Positions 1 through 7,681 of a stretch of DNA of 22,436 nucleotides are shown piece after piece (positions within the stretch are counted from its first letter, which is position 1; every line of letters starts with the position of its first letter). The notes under the pieces are model-generated. The model had not been told where the DNA came from. It did not search any database and saw only the letters and a program-made list of their open reading frames with translations. The stretch comes from CAZBWE01 sp964495465 (GTDB lineage Bacteria > Planctomycetota > Phycisphaerae > Sedimentisphaerales > Anaerobacaceae): positions 1 to 22,436 of the forward strand of contig CAZBWE010000037.1 in the NCBI GenBank assembly GCA_964495465.1, given 5' to 3'. The position numbers and the translations under genes were made by a program.

Positions 1-2297
1 GCCTGTGGGAAGGCGAGGTTTGGCAATTTACTACCGAGCCCTATGCCTATCCGCTTCCGAGCGATAGAATAGATGCCAATGCCTCCAGCTACACAGCAGG
101 TAAAGAACCTGAAAATACCATTGATGGCTCCGGACTGGACGCGAACGATATGCACTCGACAGCCACTGCAGATATGTGGCAGAGCGGTACTGAGTCGCCG
201 GGCAGTGCCTGGCTCGAATATGAGTTTGACAAGGTCTATAAGCTGCACGAGATGTGGATATGGAACTATAATGGAGAATGGCCTCTTACCTGGTATGGCC
301 TCAAGGAAGTTGTCATTGAGTATTCTACCGATGGCGACAGCTATACGACGTTGGGGACTACCCATATATTTAACGAGGCGACTGGAGAGCCGAATTACGT
401 GCACAATACCACTATTGATATGGCTGGCGTTGCAGCAAAGTACGTAAGGATTACCGCTAACAGCAACCACAGCACCGGCGCATTTAGCCAGTATGGTCTC
501 AGTGAAGTTCGCTTCTACTATATACCTATGCGTGCAAGAGAGCCGGACCCGGGTGACGAAGATACATCTGTTCCTCTTGATGTAACCCTTGAGTGGAGGG
601 CAGGAAGAGAGGCAGCCCAGCATAAGCTGTATATAAGCACGGACGAGCAGGCGGTGATAGATGAAACTGTTGCACCAAATACTATATCAGCAGACAGCAG
701 CTACGGCAGCTACGGCCCATTAGACCTTGAACTGGGCGCTACTTACTACTGGAAGGTCAACGAGGTCAACTCTGCTGAGACGCCCAGCGAGTGGGAAGGT
801 GATGTCTGGCAGTTCAGCACGCCTGAGTATCTCGTTGTGGATGATATGGACGATTACGGCGACGCCAATACACCCGGCGAGCCCGGCAGCCGCATATATT
901 ACGTCTGGCGTGATGGCTGGGGCGTTACTGACCCTCCTCTGCCGGGCAACAACACCGGCTCACAGGTATATCACTGGAATGACGAGGGCACCGACTTTAT
1001 GGAAAGCACCATTGTTCGCAGCGGCGTGTCGATGCCGTTTTACTATGAAAATGACGGAGACGCCAAATCCAAGCCCGTCGCCACATATAACAACTCTGAC
1101 CTGGATTATTATTCCGAGGCAACGGCCTCTACATCCGATTTGCCAATTGGCTCAAACTGGAATAAAGGTAACGCCAAGTCGCTGGTTATATGGTTCTATG
1201 GCGACCCGGACAACGACGCAAATTCTACCGAGCAGATGTATGTGAAGTTAAACGGCTCAAGAATCGCATATGACGGTGATATGGATGATATAAAGGAGCC
1301 ATTCTGGCACGAATGGATTATTGAACTGTCAGTATTCGGCGTTAATCTTGGCAATGTAACCAGTATTTCTCTCGGCTTCGGCGATGACGATGAGAACGCG
1401 GGCGGTGCAGGTATCGTCTATTTTGACGATATCCGGCTGTATCCAGCCAGATGTATTCCTTCGATTGCCAAGCCACAGTATGATCTGAACAGTGACTGCG
1501 TTGTGGACTACACTGACATTGCGATTCTGATCGGGCGGTGGCTCGATAACGGCCTTATCATAACGCCGGTTGACCCCGAGGACGATGGCCTGGTTGCCTA
1601 CTATGCACTGGAAGGTGACGTGACAGATGGAATCGGCACTCACGATGGCAATGCGGTTGGCGACCCAGCCTATGTACAAGGGCAGGTTGGCTCGTGGGCG
1701 ATGGTTTTCGACGGTACAGGCAGCCAGTATGTTGATCTGGGAACCTTCAATCCTTCTGATGCGACAGGTCATATCTCGGTCGCTCTGTGGGCCAAGTGGT
1801 ATGGCCTCAGCGGTCTGTACCAGGGCTTGATCGGAAAGAGAGACACCTGGGCTGCAGCAGATATGATGTGGCAGATTGAGGCCACACAGGCAGATGGCAC
1901 ACTTGGGTTCTTCCGTGAAGGCAGCTATCCGGCCAGTGGTGATCCTGTGCTGCCGGTCGGTGAATGGGCACATGTGGCTGCGACGTTTGACGGGACGACT
2001 GCGAGGTTCTACTTCAATGGCCAGATGACCGGCGAGGGAGCTTTCTCGTTTGGTTCTGATCCGAATGCAGCCTTAGTGTTTGGTAGCTGCGAGGCAAATG
2101 GCGTTAATCCGTTCAACGGTGCGCTCGATGAGATTCGTCTGTACGAAAGGGCTTTGTCTGCGGGTGAGGTTGCTTACCTGGCGGGTCACACGTTACCGTT
2201 CTCGGTTGACCAAGACCTGGATCAGGATGGCACAATTGATTTTAAGGACTATGCTCTGCTGGCAATCGGTTGGCTTGAGGAGGAGCTTTGGCCGTAA
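1..2297 (+). CDS. Secreted multi-domain carbohydrate-binding protein with LamG and split dockerin-like repeats, 5'-truncated
   Basis: The reading frame is open from the window edge (first full codon at base 3), so the true start, signal peptide and any catalytic domain lie upstream. Numbering from that codon: end of an FN3-like unit (EGEVWQFTTEP); F5/8 type C discoidin-like module about 22-175; a second FN3-like unit ending GDVWQFSTPEY at about 178-278; a beta-sandwich from VVDDMDDYGD to YFDDIRLYP, about 280-480, of a kind I associate with planctomycete exoproteins. Then come one dockerin-like Ca loop plus helix (DLNSDCVVDYTDIAILIGRW, about 492-517), a LamG module about 529-733, and a second dockerin-like half (DQDLDQDGTIDFKDYALLAI, about 736-764). 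No catalytic motif is visible in the part present. Likely extracellular or surface glycan binding. It ends at TAA 2295-2297 with a strong hairpin 50 bases later. Confidence 0.85.
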   Translation, partial: LWEGEVWQFTTEPYAYPLPSDRIDANASSYTAGKEPENTIDGSGLDANDMHSTATADMWQSGTESPGSAWLEYEFDKVYKLHEMWIWNYNGEWPLTWYGLKEVVIEYSTDGDSYTTLGTTHIFNEATGEPNYVHNTTIDMAGVAAKYVRITANSNHSTGAFSQYGLSEVRFYYIPMRAREPDPGDEDTSVPLDVTLEWRAGREAAQHKLYISTDEQAVIDETVAPNTISADSSYGSYGPLDLELGATYYWKVNEVNSAETPSEWEGDVWQFSTPEYLVVDDMDDYGDANTPGEPGSRIYYVWRDGWGVTDPPLPGNNTGSQVYHWNDEGTDFMESTIVRSGVSMPFYYENDGDAKSKPVATYNNSDLDYYSEATASTSDLPIGSNWNKGNAKSLVIWFYGDPDNDANSTEQMYVKLNGSRIAYDGDMDDIKEPFWHEWIIELSVFGVNLGNVTSISLGFGDDDENAGGAGIVYFDDIRLYPARCIPSIAKPQYDLNSDCVVDYTDIAILIGRWLDNGLIITPVDPEDDGLVAYYALEGDVTDGIGTHDGNAVGDPAYVQGQVGSWAMVFDGTGSQYVDLGTFNPSDATGHISVALWAKWYGLSGLYQGLIGKRDTWAAADMMWQIEATQADGTLGFFREGSYPASGDPVLPVGEWAHVAATFDGTTARFYFNGQMTGEGAFSFGSDPNAALVFGSCEANGVNPFNGALDEIRLYERALSAGEVAYLAGHTLPFSVDQDLDQDGTIDFKDYALLAIGWLEEELWP

Positions 2298-2347
2298 AGT
2301 TAGGGTTATAGCGTGCTAATGCGTTGATACATAGATATTAAGAGATA

Positions 2348-2380
2348 GCTGGGCGGCTCCCAGGCGGTGAGCCGCCCAGC
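2348..2380 (+). terminator. Strong GC-rich hairpin after the LamG gene, probable terminator
   Basis: GCTGGGCGGCTC (2348-2359) pairs perfectly with GAGCCGCCCAGC (2369-2380) around a 9-base loop. The 12-bp GC-rich stem lies 50 bases past the stop codon. It is not followed by a T run, so it may be a weak or factor-assisted terminator, or an mRNA 3' stabiliser. Confidence 0.55.
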
Positions 2381-2714
2381 ATAAGTCTGGTAAAAATAAG
2401 TAATTTGCGTTTTTTCAGTAAATCCAACTGGAGAATTGGATTGTTGAGTCAAGGATAAAGCTGGAGTGAGGGTGATAATTTGTATTCAAGTTATCAGCAT
2501 TTCAACCGGCGGCTCAGGCGAAGCCTCCCACAAGGAGGAGGGAAAAAGGCAAGTCTTAATTAGAGACAGGCGCAGAGTTGGTGAAGAGCTTTTGTTGCTT
2601 GTTTTTTATAGTCTGGCAGGCATAAGTAACTATAGGAAGGTTAAATGCCTGTCGTGAACAGTTGTGGTTTTGGTTTAAACCAGAACGACGAGAAAGATGT
2701 TTATCTTTGTGAAT
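2381..2714. other. Intergenic stretch, no gene recognised
   Basis: This is upstream leader for the PEP-CTERM gene. The only open frame of any length (2466-2657, plus, GTG start) has no family resemblance and no convincing ribosome-binding site. A short hairpin CCTCC/GGAGG (2524-2528 with 2534-2538) is present. No consensus promoter was found. Confidence 0.4.
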
Positions 2715-2720
2715 AGGAGG
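2715..2720 (+). promoter_or_regulatory. Ribosome-binding site that sets the start of the PEP-CTERM gene
   Basis: AGGAGG sits six bases before ATG 2727. It favours that start over the in-frame ATG at 2697, which would add ten residues in front of the signal peptide. Confidence 0.8.
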
Positions 2721-2726
2721 AGTGTT

Positions 2727-3620
2727 ATGTGTAAAAAATTGTTAGTTTTAGCATTAGTTGCAATGTTGTCTCCTGCTGTCCTGGGGAGTCTAATTGTAGC
2801 AGATGACTTTGATGATGGTGATATCGGAACCAACACCACGGGCATCGGTACGGGATTTAACGCGGCAACGTACCAAAGTGGCTGGACCGACCCCCCCATC
2901 AGCGCCTATGTTACGGAATCCGGAACAACTGTATCCCTTATAAATGAACAACTCGGCTGGTCTCGCGCGATGATTACATCCAAAGAAGGGGCCGCCCTCG
3001 GGACAGATGCCGCTGGTTATCTGTTTCATGGAGTTAGCTTTTCCCTAAGTAATAATGCTTGGGACTGGGGCGGCGGCGGCGGCAACCACGTGGACCGCAT
3101 TGTCTTAGGTGTTCAGGCAGATAATATTGCCTATAATCCTGACGATGGTCTTAAGGCCGGATTCTGGATTCAGATTGAAAGCGATAGCCTCGTGACAGGT
3201 ACTGGCGGGTGGAGTGGAATATCCAATCTGCACTATCGAGACACCGGCGGTGTTACTACCACGTTGGCGACCTGGACCTTTGATACGCTTAACTGGGATG
3301 ATTGGGCTGATCAAGGATCATGGGACCTTACACCGGTACTGGACCTATACCTGAACCTCGGTCCCACAGGTTACTCGCTGACCATTTGTGGAGATACTAT
3401 CAGCAATGTGACGGGTGACCTGTCTGCTGCATACGCGGACAAGGGGATTGATATAAGCGAATTACCTATGGGCTATGCCTTCGCTTATGAACAGATGGAA
3501 TACCCCAGCATGACTACCTCGATTGATTCAATTGTTATTACCGGGAATCCGATTCCGGAGCCGGCGACGATAGCCCTGCTGGGTCTTGGCGGACTAGCTT
3601 TACTGCGTAAGAAGCGCTAA
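2727..3620 (+). CDS. PEP-CTERM sorting domain protein, secreted
   Basis: The product is 297 residues from ATG 2727, chosen because of the AGGAGG at 2715-2720. It opens with a signal peptide (MCKKLLVLALVAMLSPAVLG). The middle is a glycine- and aspartate-rich beta-sandwich-like region (ADDFDDGDIGTNTTG near the start) with no catalytic motif that I recognise. The C-terminus is a full PEP-CTERM signal: IPEP, then the hydrophobic ATIALLGLGGLALL, then RKKR. In characterised and predicted systems this tag is processed by an exosortase and the protein goes to the cell surface or extracellular matrix. No exosortase gene lies in the window. The gene stands alone: a hairpin lies far upstream and a strong terminator directly downstream, so it is probably monocistronic. 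Its ligand is unknown. Confidence 0.9.
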   Translation: MCKKLLVLALVAMLSPAVLGSLIVADDFDDGDIGTNTTGIGTGFNAATYQSGWTDPPISAYVTESGTTVSLINEQLGWSRAMITSKEGAALGTDAAGYLFHGVSFSLSNNAWDWGGGGGNHVDRIVLGVQADNIAYNPDDGLKAGFWIQIESDSLVTGTGGWSGISNLHYRDTGGVTTTLATWTFDTLNWDDWADQGSWDLTPVLDLYLNLGPTGYSLTICGDTISNVTGDLSAAYADKGIDISELPMGYAFAYEQMEYPSMTTSIDSIVITGNPIPEPATIALLGLGGLALLRKKR

Positions 3621-3665
3621 TACTTGCCAAAAGGATTGGCTATAGTTAATGTTTTTGCGCAAATT

Positions 3666-3702
3666 CGGGGCCTATACTTATAGTATAGGCCCCGCTTTTT
3701 TT
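3666..3702 (+). terminator. Rho-independent terminator of the PEP-CTERM gene
   Basis: CGGGGCCTATACT (3666-3678) pairs perfectly with AGTATAGGCCCCG (3682-3694). The 13-bp stem has a 3-base loop and is followed after one C by seven T residues (3696-3702). It begins 46 bases past the stop codon. Confidence 0.93.
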
Positions 3703-3774
3703 GGGACAATCATCCTGAGCCGTATCACAATTCAACAGTAGGTACGACGGACATTACGCTTAGCTACTGCTTCT

Positions 3775-4405
3775 TCACACCTTGATTGATGGGTAGAGTT
3801 TTTTGAGTTTAATTCGTGCATCGCAAGTCGTGAATTGCCGGTTGACCCTCGCCTCTTTGGCATTTCGGTTCTCTGCCCACGCTGTTGCCTCTGTTTCTAA
3901 ACGGCTGGCATTTCCTATTCGCTCAGCTAAACACTGACGCCCCAAAACGCTTATCTCAATTTCAGCCATGTTCAGCCAGCTACCGTGTTTGGGTGTATTA
4001 TGAATCTCCAGTTTATCAGCAATACGCTTTGCCTCCGCCTGTCAGTAACTTTTATGTGCCTTTTGCCTGCCAACAGCTCGAACATCATAAACAAATTGGC
4101 CACACCATTACGCTTATACTCGTAGTCGTAACGAACCAATCTACCTGGGACTACTGGAATTGGCTGGCGCATTTCTCCCACTAACTGCTTGGGCCTCTCA
4201 TCAAAGCAAACAAGCGGTCGCTTTGGGTTATAAGGCCGCTTATACACATCTAAAACATCTTCCATCCGGCAAACAAATTCCGCATTAGCCTTCGGTGGAA
4301 TACGCCACTGCTGGCTCAGCCAAGGCTTAAGTTCGTTTTTTTAAGCGCACGACGCACCGTCTCATATGATATCGCATCGACATAACCCAACTGTACCATC
4401 CGCCC
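3775..4405 (-). pseudogene. IS630-family transposase remnant, copy 1 (frameshifted, internally deleted)
   Basis: Read on the minus strand, the pieces are the end of an N-terminal helix-turn-helix (GYVDAISYETVRRALKK), a frame break at a run of seven A (4336-4342), then the first catalytic Asp segment (RPLVCFDERPKQLVGEMRQP, RYDYEYKRNGVANLFMMFE, KVTDRR). A deletion at about 4035-4040 removes the second Asp region, which copy 2 keeps as VLVMDNLNTH. The frame then resumes as EAKRIADKLEIHNTPKHGSW and AEIEISVLGRQCL, which carries the catalytic Glu region, ending at LYPSIKV. With the second Asp gone and the frame broken twice it cannot make an active transposase. Its N-terminal end abuts the ISKra4-type remnant on the other strand. 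Copy 2 lies at 16114-16846 and is clearly related but not identical. Confidence 0.88.
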
Positions 4406-4614
4406 AGATGCGTTACGATGTATTTCAAGCCAGAGGTTATGATATAGGTTCTGGAGCGGTGGAGGGCGCATGCAAACATGTGGTGGGCAAGCGATTGAAG
4501 CAATCAGGTACGATCTGGACTCGTGCAGGGTCATCAGCCACGTTGGCGTTGCGTATAACGTGGCTTAATAAGGAATGGGAGCAGTTATGGTCGAAAAAAC
4601 CGTTGGCAGCCTGA
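4402..4614 (+). pseudogene. ISKra4-family transposase, C-terminal remnant
   Basis: About 70 codons ending at TGA 4612-4614 match the conserved C-terminus of ISKra4-type transposases as I know it: GYDIGSGAVEGACKHVVGKR, then LKQSGTIWTRAGSSATLALR, then WLNKEWEQLW. Everything upstream is missing: the frame runs straight into the minus-strand IS630 remnant near 4405. It is therefore a truncated end of an element that was cut by, or recombined with, the IS630 copy. The stop codon lies 58 bases before the -35 box of the next gene's promoter, so the right end of this element lies between 4614 and that promoter, or includes it. Confidence 0.85.
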
Positions 4615-4672
4615 AAATTCCACCTACAATCATGACGTGCACCCGAAAAACCACTAAATTTGAGGAATATTG

Positions 4673-4701
4673 TTGACATTGAGATGAAATCCTTGTATAA
4701 T
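4673..4701 (+). promoter_or_regulatory. Perfect consensus sigma-70-type promoter for the beta-helix gene
   Basis: TTGACA (4673-4678), a 17-base spacer and TATAAT (4696-4701) match both housekeeping boxes exactly. Transcription would start near 4708. A small hairpin (CTTG 4706-4709 with CAAG 4713-4716, flanked by CGG/CCG) sits at the predicted 5' end of the mRNA. The promoter lies just past the ISKra4 remnant and points into the gene starting at 4741. Confidence 0.85.
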
Positions 4702-4740
4702 CGGACTTGTAGCAAGCCGGAATAATTTAGTGACGTGTAT

Positions 4741-7281
4741 ATGGGAAATCCTGGGTTAAAAAGAACGACGATTAAAAGGCACAGAATATGGCTGATCTCT
4801 TTGCTCATGTTAGCCACATTCATACCCACAGTATTTGCTGCTACCCAGGCGACCTATTATGTATCACCCACAGGCAACGACTCCAACCCAGGAACTGAAG
4901 ACGAGCCTTTTCAGACGCTCACCGAGGCGCGGGATGTAGTGCGTACAATCAACAGTAACATGACCGGAGACATCTACGTATATCTAAGAGGCGGCACCTA
5001 TGATATTACCAGCACCATTACTTTTGAACCGCAGGATTCAGGGACAAACGGATACAGGATATATTATGAGGCATATCCCGGCGAGGTGCCTGTACTGAAC
5101 GGTGGCACGCTGGTAACAGGGTGGACCCAGCATAGTGGTAACATCTATAAGGCGACACTGAACCATGGCACCAAGCTGCGGAGCCTGATTGTTAATGGCA
5201 AAAGGGCTTATATGGCAAGCAAGAATGTAAACTGCCAGGGTAGTTGGGGTACGTATAATATAACTGCCGGCCAGGATGACTGGGCATGGATCAGCGGTTC
5301 AAAAGCGGATGGGGTAAGATACAATACCGGAGATGTACCGGCCCTTGCGAATGCCGACGATGTAGAAATAGTAAATAATACCACCTGGAACCAAAATACA
5401 GTATGCGTAAGGGAGATCGCTACAGAAGGCAGCTCCCGGGTTTTAAAACTCCAGCAACCAATGGGTGCTATTGCACAGAATCAGGGATGGGGTACCGCAT
5501 TTGCAACAAGCGGTTCGCATAAAATACAAAATGCGTATGAATTCCTCGATAGTTCCGGAGAGTTCTATTTTGACAGGTCAACTTCTACATTGTACTACTA
5601 CACAGGTTCCGAGGACATGTCCACAGCAGTAGTTTATGCACCGAAAATTAGAACTTTGATTGACATATCAGGCACTTCAAGAACAAACAGGGTCCAAAAC
5701 ATCACATTCAAGGGGATAACATTTGCCAACACTGAAGCTGAGTTGCCCCAGGTGAATGGATCTTACGGAAAGACAACATGTCAGGGTGCAACCTGGTGCA
5801 AAGCCTTTGCCGATACTAACTGGCACAACGACAAGTATAGGGCTTATGACGTAATGCTTGGTGCAATCAATGTAACCAGTGCCGACTCAATAAATTTTAC
5901 TGAGAACACGATCATGCATATAGGGAATGAGGGGATAAGCCTTATAAATGACGTAAGCAATTGTACGATTCTTGGGAATTATATTGCTGATATCGGCGGT
6001 TCAGGCATACAAGTGGGGCATTTCCAGCATATCTATGAGGGAGACGGCGGCACAGATGAAAAATACCCTCCTTCTGTAGAGGGCGTATGCAGAAATGATA
6101 CAATAATAAACAATTATATATATGATACGACGAACATGTACTATGGGCATGCGGGGATTACTGCCTATATCGTAGATTCTCTGAATATTGAGCACAATCA
6201 AATAGAAGGTACCAATTACGGAGGTATTAGTGTCGGATGGGGTTGGTGTAATTGGGACGAAGTCGCATTTCCCGACAACCCCACAACAACCTGTAGAAAC
6301 AACAAGTTCAATAATAACAGGGTTTTTGACTGCATGAAGACACTCCATGATTCAGGTGCTTATTATACAATAGGGGCCCAGCCGGATTCTGAAGCAAATA
6401 ATAATTATGTAAAAGCTAACACGACACATTTCCAGGGGGTGTATCATCCAGATGAGGGTACAGCATGGTATACCGGAAGTAATCTGGTTTTTGACATTGT
6501 TCCAGGGCAGGATAATTTTGAATTAAATGATTGGGGTAGAAAGCATGATAACCATTACGATAATATATATTCTACCAGCAGTTCAATGCAACTGGGTGCA
6601 CCAAACTGCACTGTAACAAATCTTCATGTTTATCCCGATGCAGACTGGCCCCAGGAAGCCCTTGATATAATCGACAATGCCGGGCTGGAACCTGCATACC
6701 AGTATTTAATCCCTCCAACCCCTCCTCGCTCGGCCTATTCACAGATCGAAGCGGAAGATTACGATACTCAGTCGGGAATCGATACCGAAAGCTGCAGCGA
6801 GGGCGGGCAGAATATCGGGTGGATCGAGGATGGGGATTATCTTGTCTATGAAAACATCGATTTCGGCGGTGGCGCGGTCTCCTTTGATGCCAGGGTGGCG
6901 TCGGACACCAGCGGCGGCAACATTGAACTGTACCTGGACAGCTTGACCGGAACACAGATAGGAACCTGCGCGGTGCCGTACACCGGCGGCTGGCAAGCTT
7001 GGGAAACTCATTCCTGCCCCGTTAGCGGTGCCGACGGGATACATGACTTATATCTGAAATTTACCGGGGGCAGTGGTTACCTGCTTAATGTTAACTGGTG
7101 TCAGTTCATCCGTTATGGTGATATGAATGCAGACAAGATTGTAAATGCCGTAGACCTTTCGGAATTTATGGGTTACTGGCTGCAGGAAGACTGCAATTTT
7201 GATTTAGATGGTGACTGCGTAATTACTCTGTATGAATTCGCTGGGTTTGCCCGTAACTGGCTGGTCGATGAAAGCCATTAG
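4741..7281 (+). CDS. Secreted right-handed beta-helix glycoside hydrolase, GH141-like, with CBM6 and dockerin-like tail
   Basis: The product is 846 residues from ATG 4741. GTG 4735 in the same frame is an alternative, and neither has a strong ribosome-binding site. A signal peptide covers about 1-33 (hydrophobic WLISLLMLATFIPTVFA). The N-terminal motif YYVSPTGNDSNPGT with PFQTLTEARDVVR and YLRGGTYDI, followed by the segments around IYYEAYPGEVPVLNGG, is the pattern I associate with GH141 and related beta-helix CAZymes. Parallel beta-helix rungs (NNYIYDTTN, NKFNNNRVFD) run to about 650. CBM6 spans about 664-793 (QIEAEDYDTQSG to NVNWCQF), followed by two dockerin-like loops (DMNADKIVNAVDL; DLDGDCVITLYEF). 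GH141 members include alpha-L-fucosidases and xylanases, so the substrate is open; GH120 or a polysaccharide lyase is a less likely reading. A strong promoter precedes it. The catalytic body is more AT-rich than the CBM6 segment. Confidence 0.82.
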   Translation: MGNPGLKRTTIKRHRIWLISLLMLATFIPTVFAATQATYYVSPTGNDSNPGTEDEPFQTLTEARDVVRTINSNMTGDIYVYLRGGTYDITSTITFEPQDSGTNGYRIYYEAYPGEVPVLNGGTLVTGWTQHSGNIYKATLNHGTKLRSLIVNGKRAYMASKNVNCQGSWGTYNITAGQDDWAWISGSKADGVRYNTGDVPALANADDVEIVNNTTWNQNTVCVREIATEGSSRVLKLQQPMGAIAQNQGWGTAFATSGSHKIQNAYEFLDSSGEFYFDRSTSTLYYYTGSEDMSTAVVYAPKIRTLIDISGTSRTNRVQNITFKGITFANTEAELPQVNGSYGKTTCQGATWCKAFADTNWHNDKYRAYDVMLGAINVTSADSINFTENTIMHIGNEGISLINDVSNCTILGNYIADIGGSGIQVGHFQHIYEGDGGTDEKYPPSVEGVCRNDTIINNYIYDTTNMYYGHAGITAYIVDSLNIEHNQIEGTNYGGISVGWGWCNWDEVAFPDNPTTTCRNNKFNNNRVFDCMKTLHDSGAYYTIGAQPDSEANNNYVKANTTHFQGVYHPDEGTAWYTGSNLVFDIVPGQDNFELNDWGRKHDNHYDNIYSTSSSMQLGAPNCTVTNLHVYPDADWPQEALDIIDNAGLEPAYQYLIPPTPPRSAYSQIEAEDYDTQSGIDTESCSEGGQNIGWIEDGDYLVYENIDFGGGAVSFDARVASDTSGGNIELYLDSLTGTQIGTCAVPYTGGWQAWETHSCPVSGADGIHDLYLKFTGGSGYLLNVNWCQFIRYGDMNADKIVNAVDLSEFMGYWLQEDCNFDLDGDCVITLYEFAGFARNWLVDESH
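6727..7107 (+). repeat. CBM6 module, copy A
   Basis: This carbohydrate-binding segment is nearly the same in protein and strongly similar in DNA to 11048-11431 in the GH95 gene. Shared stretches include ACAGATCGAAGCGGA near the start and GGGATACATGACTTAT near the end. It is richer in G+C than the sequence on either side within its own gene. Confidence 0.8.
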
Positions 7282-7681
7282 CTTCATTGGTTCTCCTCCA
7301 ATAAAGTTGGTGGATTTTGCTATTTGAAAAACAGAAGTATTCTGGATTTAACACTTTAAGGCAACAGCATACCGAGGTATAATAGCCCAATAATCCAAGT
7401 TTCAAAGGATCGTTATTCAATTTCAGGTTCAGCCACACACAAACAGTATGAGAAAGTATTTTGCGAATAATCCTATATCAGATATCGTTATTTATTATTG
7501 TTTAATGTCTACCTTGCGATGTGGCATCTTCAGCTTCTTTTAATAATCGTAGTCTACCAGTTGCCATATTAAAAGCTAAAAAAGCAATGAGCAGAGGGTC
7601 TTTCTGCTTTTTAAGTGCTTTTGTATACTTAATAAGGTTTACGGCGGAAAAGCCATTTTAAATTTTGTGGAGTCAGACATA
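7282..7681. other. Intergenic region upstream of GH95
   Basis: This is 400 bases without a convincing gene. It contains a weak hairpin ATTGG/CCAAT soon after the stop codon, a 12-base palindrome ATACCGAGGTAT (7369-7380) that could be an operator, and a minus-strand open stretch (7502-7657) with the residues KDPLLIAFLAFNMATGRLRL that might be a gene relic. No consensus promoter was found. GGAG at 7669-7672 serves the ATG at 7682. Confidence 0.4.

Noticed and set aside
1329..1973. A 214-codon minus-strand frame
   Set aside because: Antisense to the beta-sandwich, dockerin and LamG part of the first gene; no motif.
2466..2657. Small plus-strand frame with GTG start before the PEP-CTERM gene
   Set aside because: No ribosome-binding site, no family resemblance, and charged low-quality composition.
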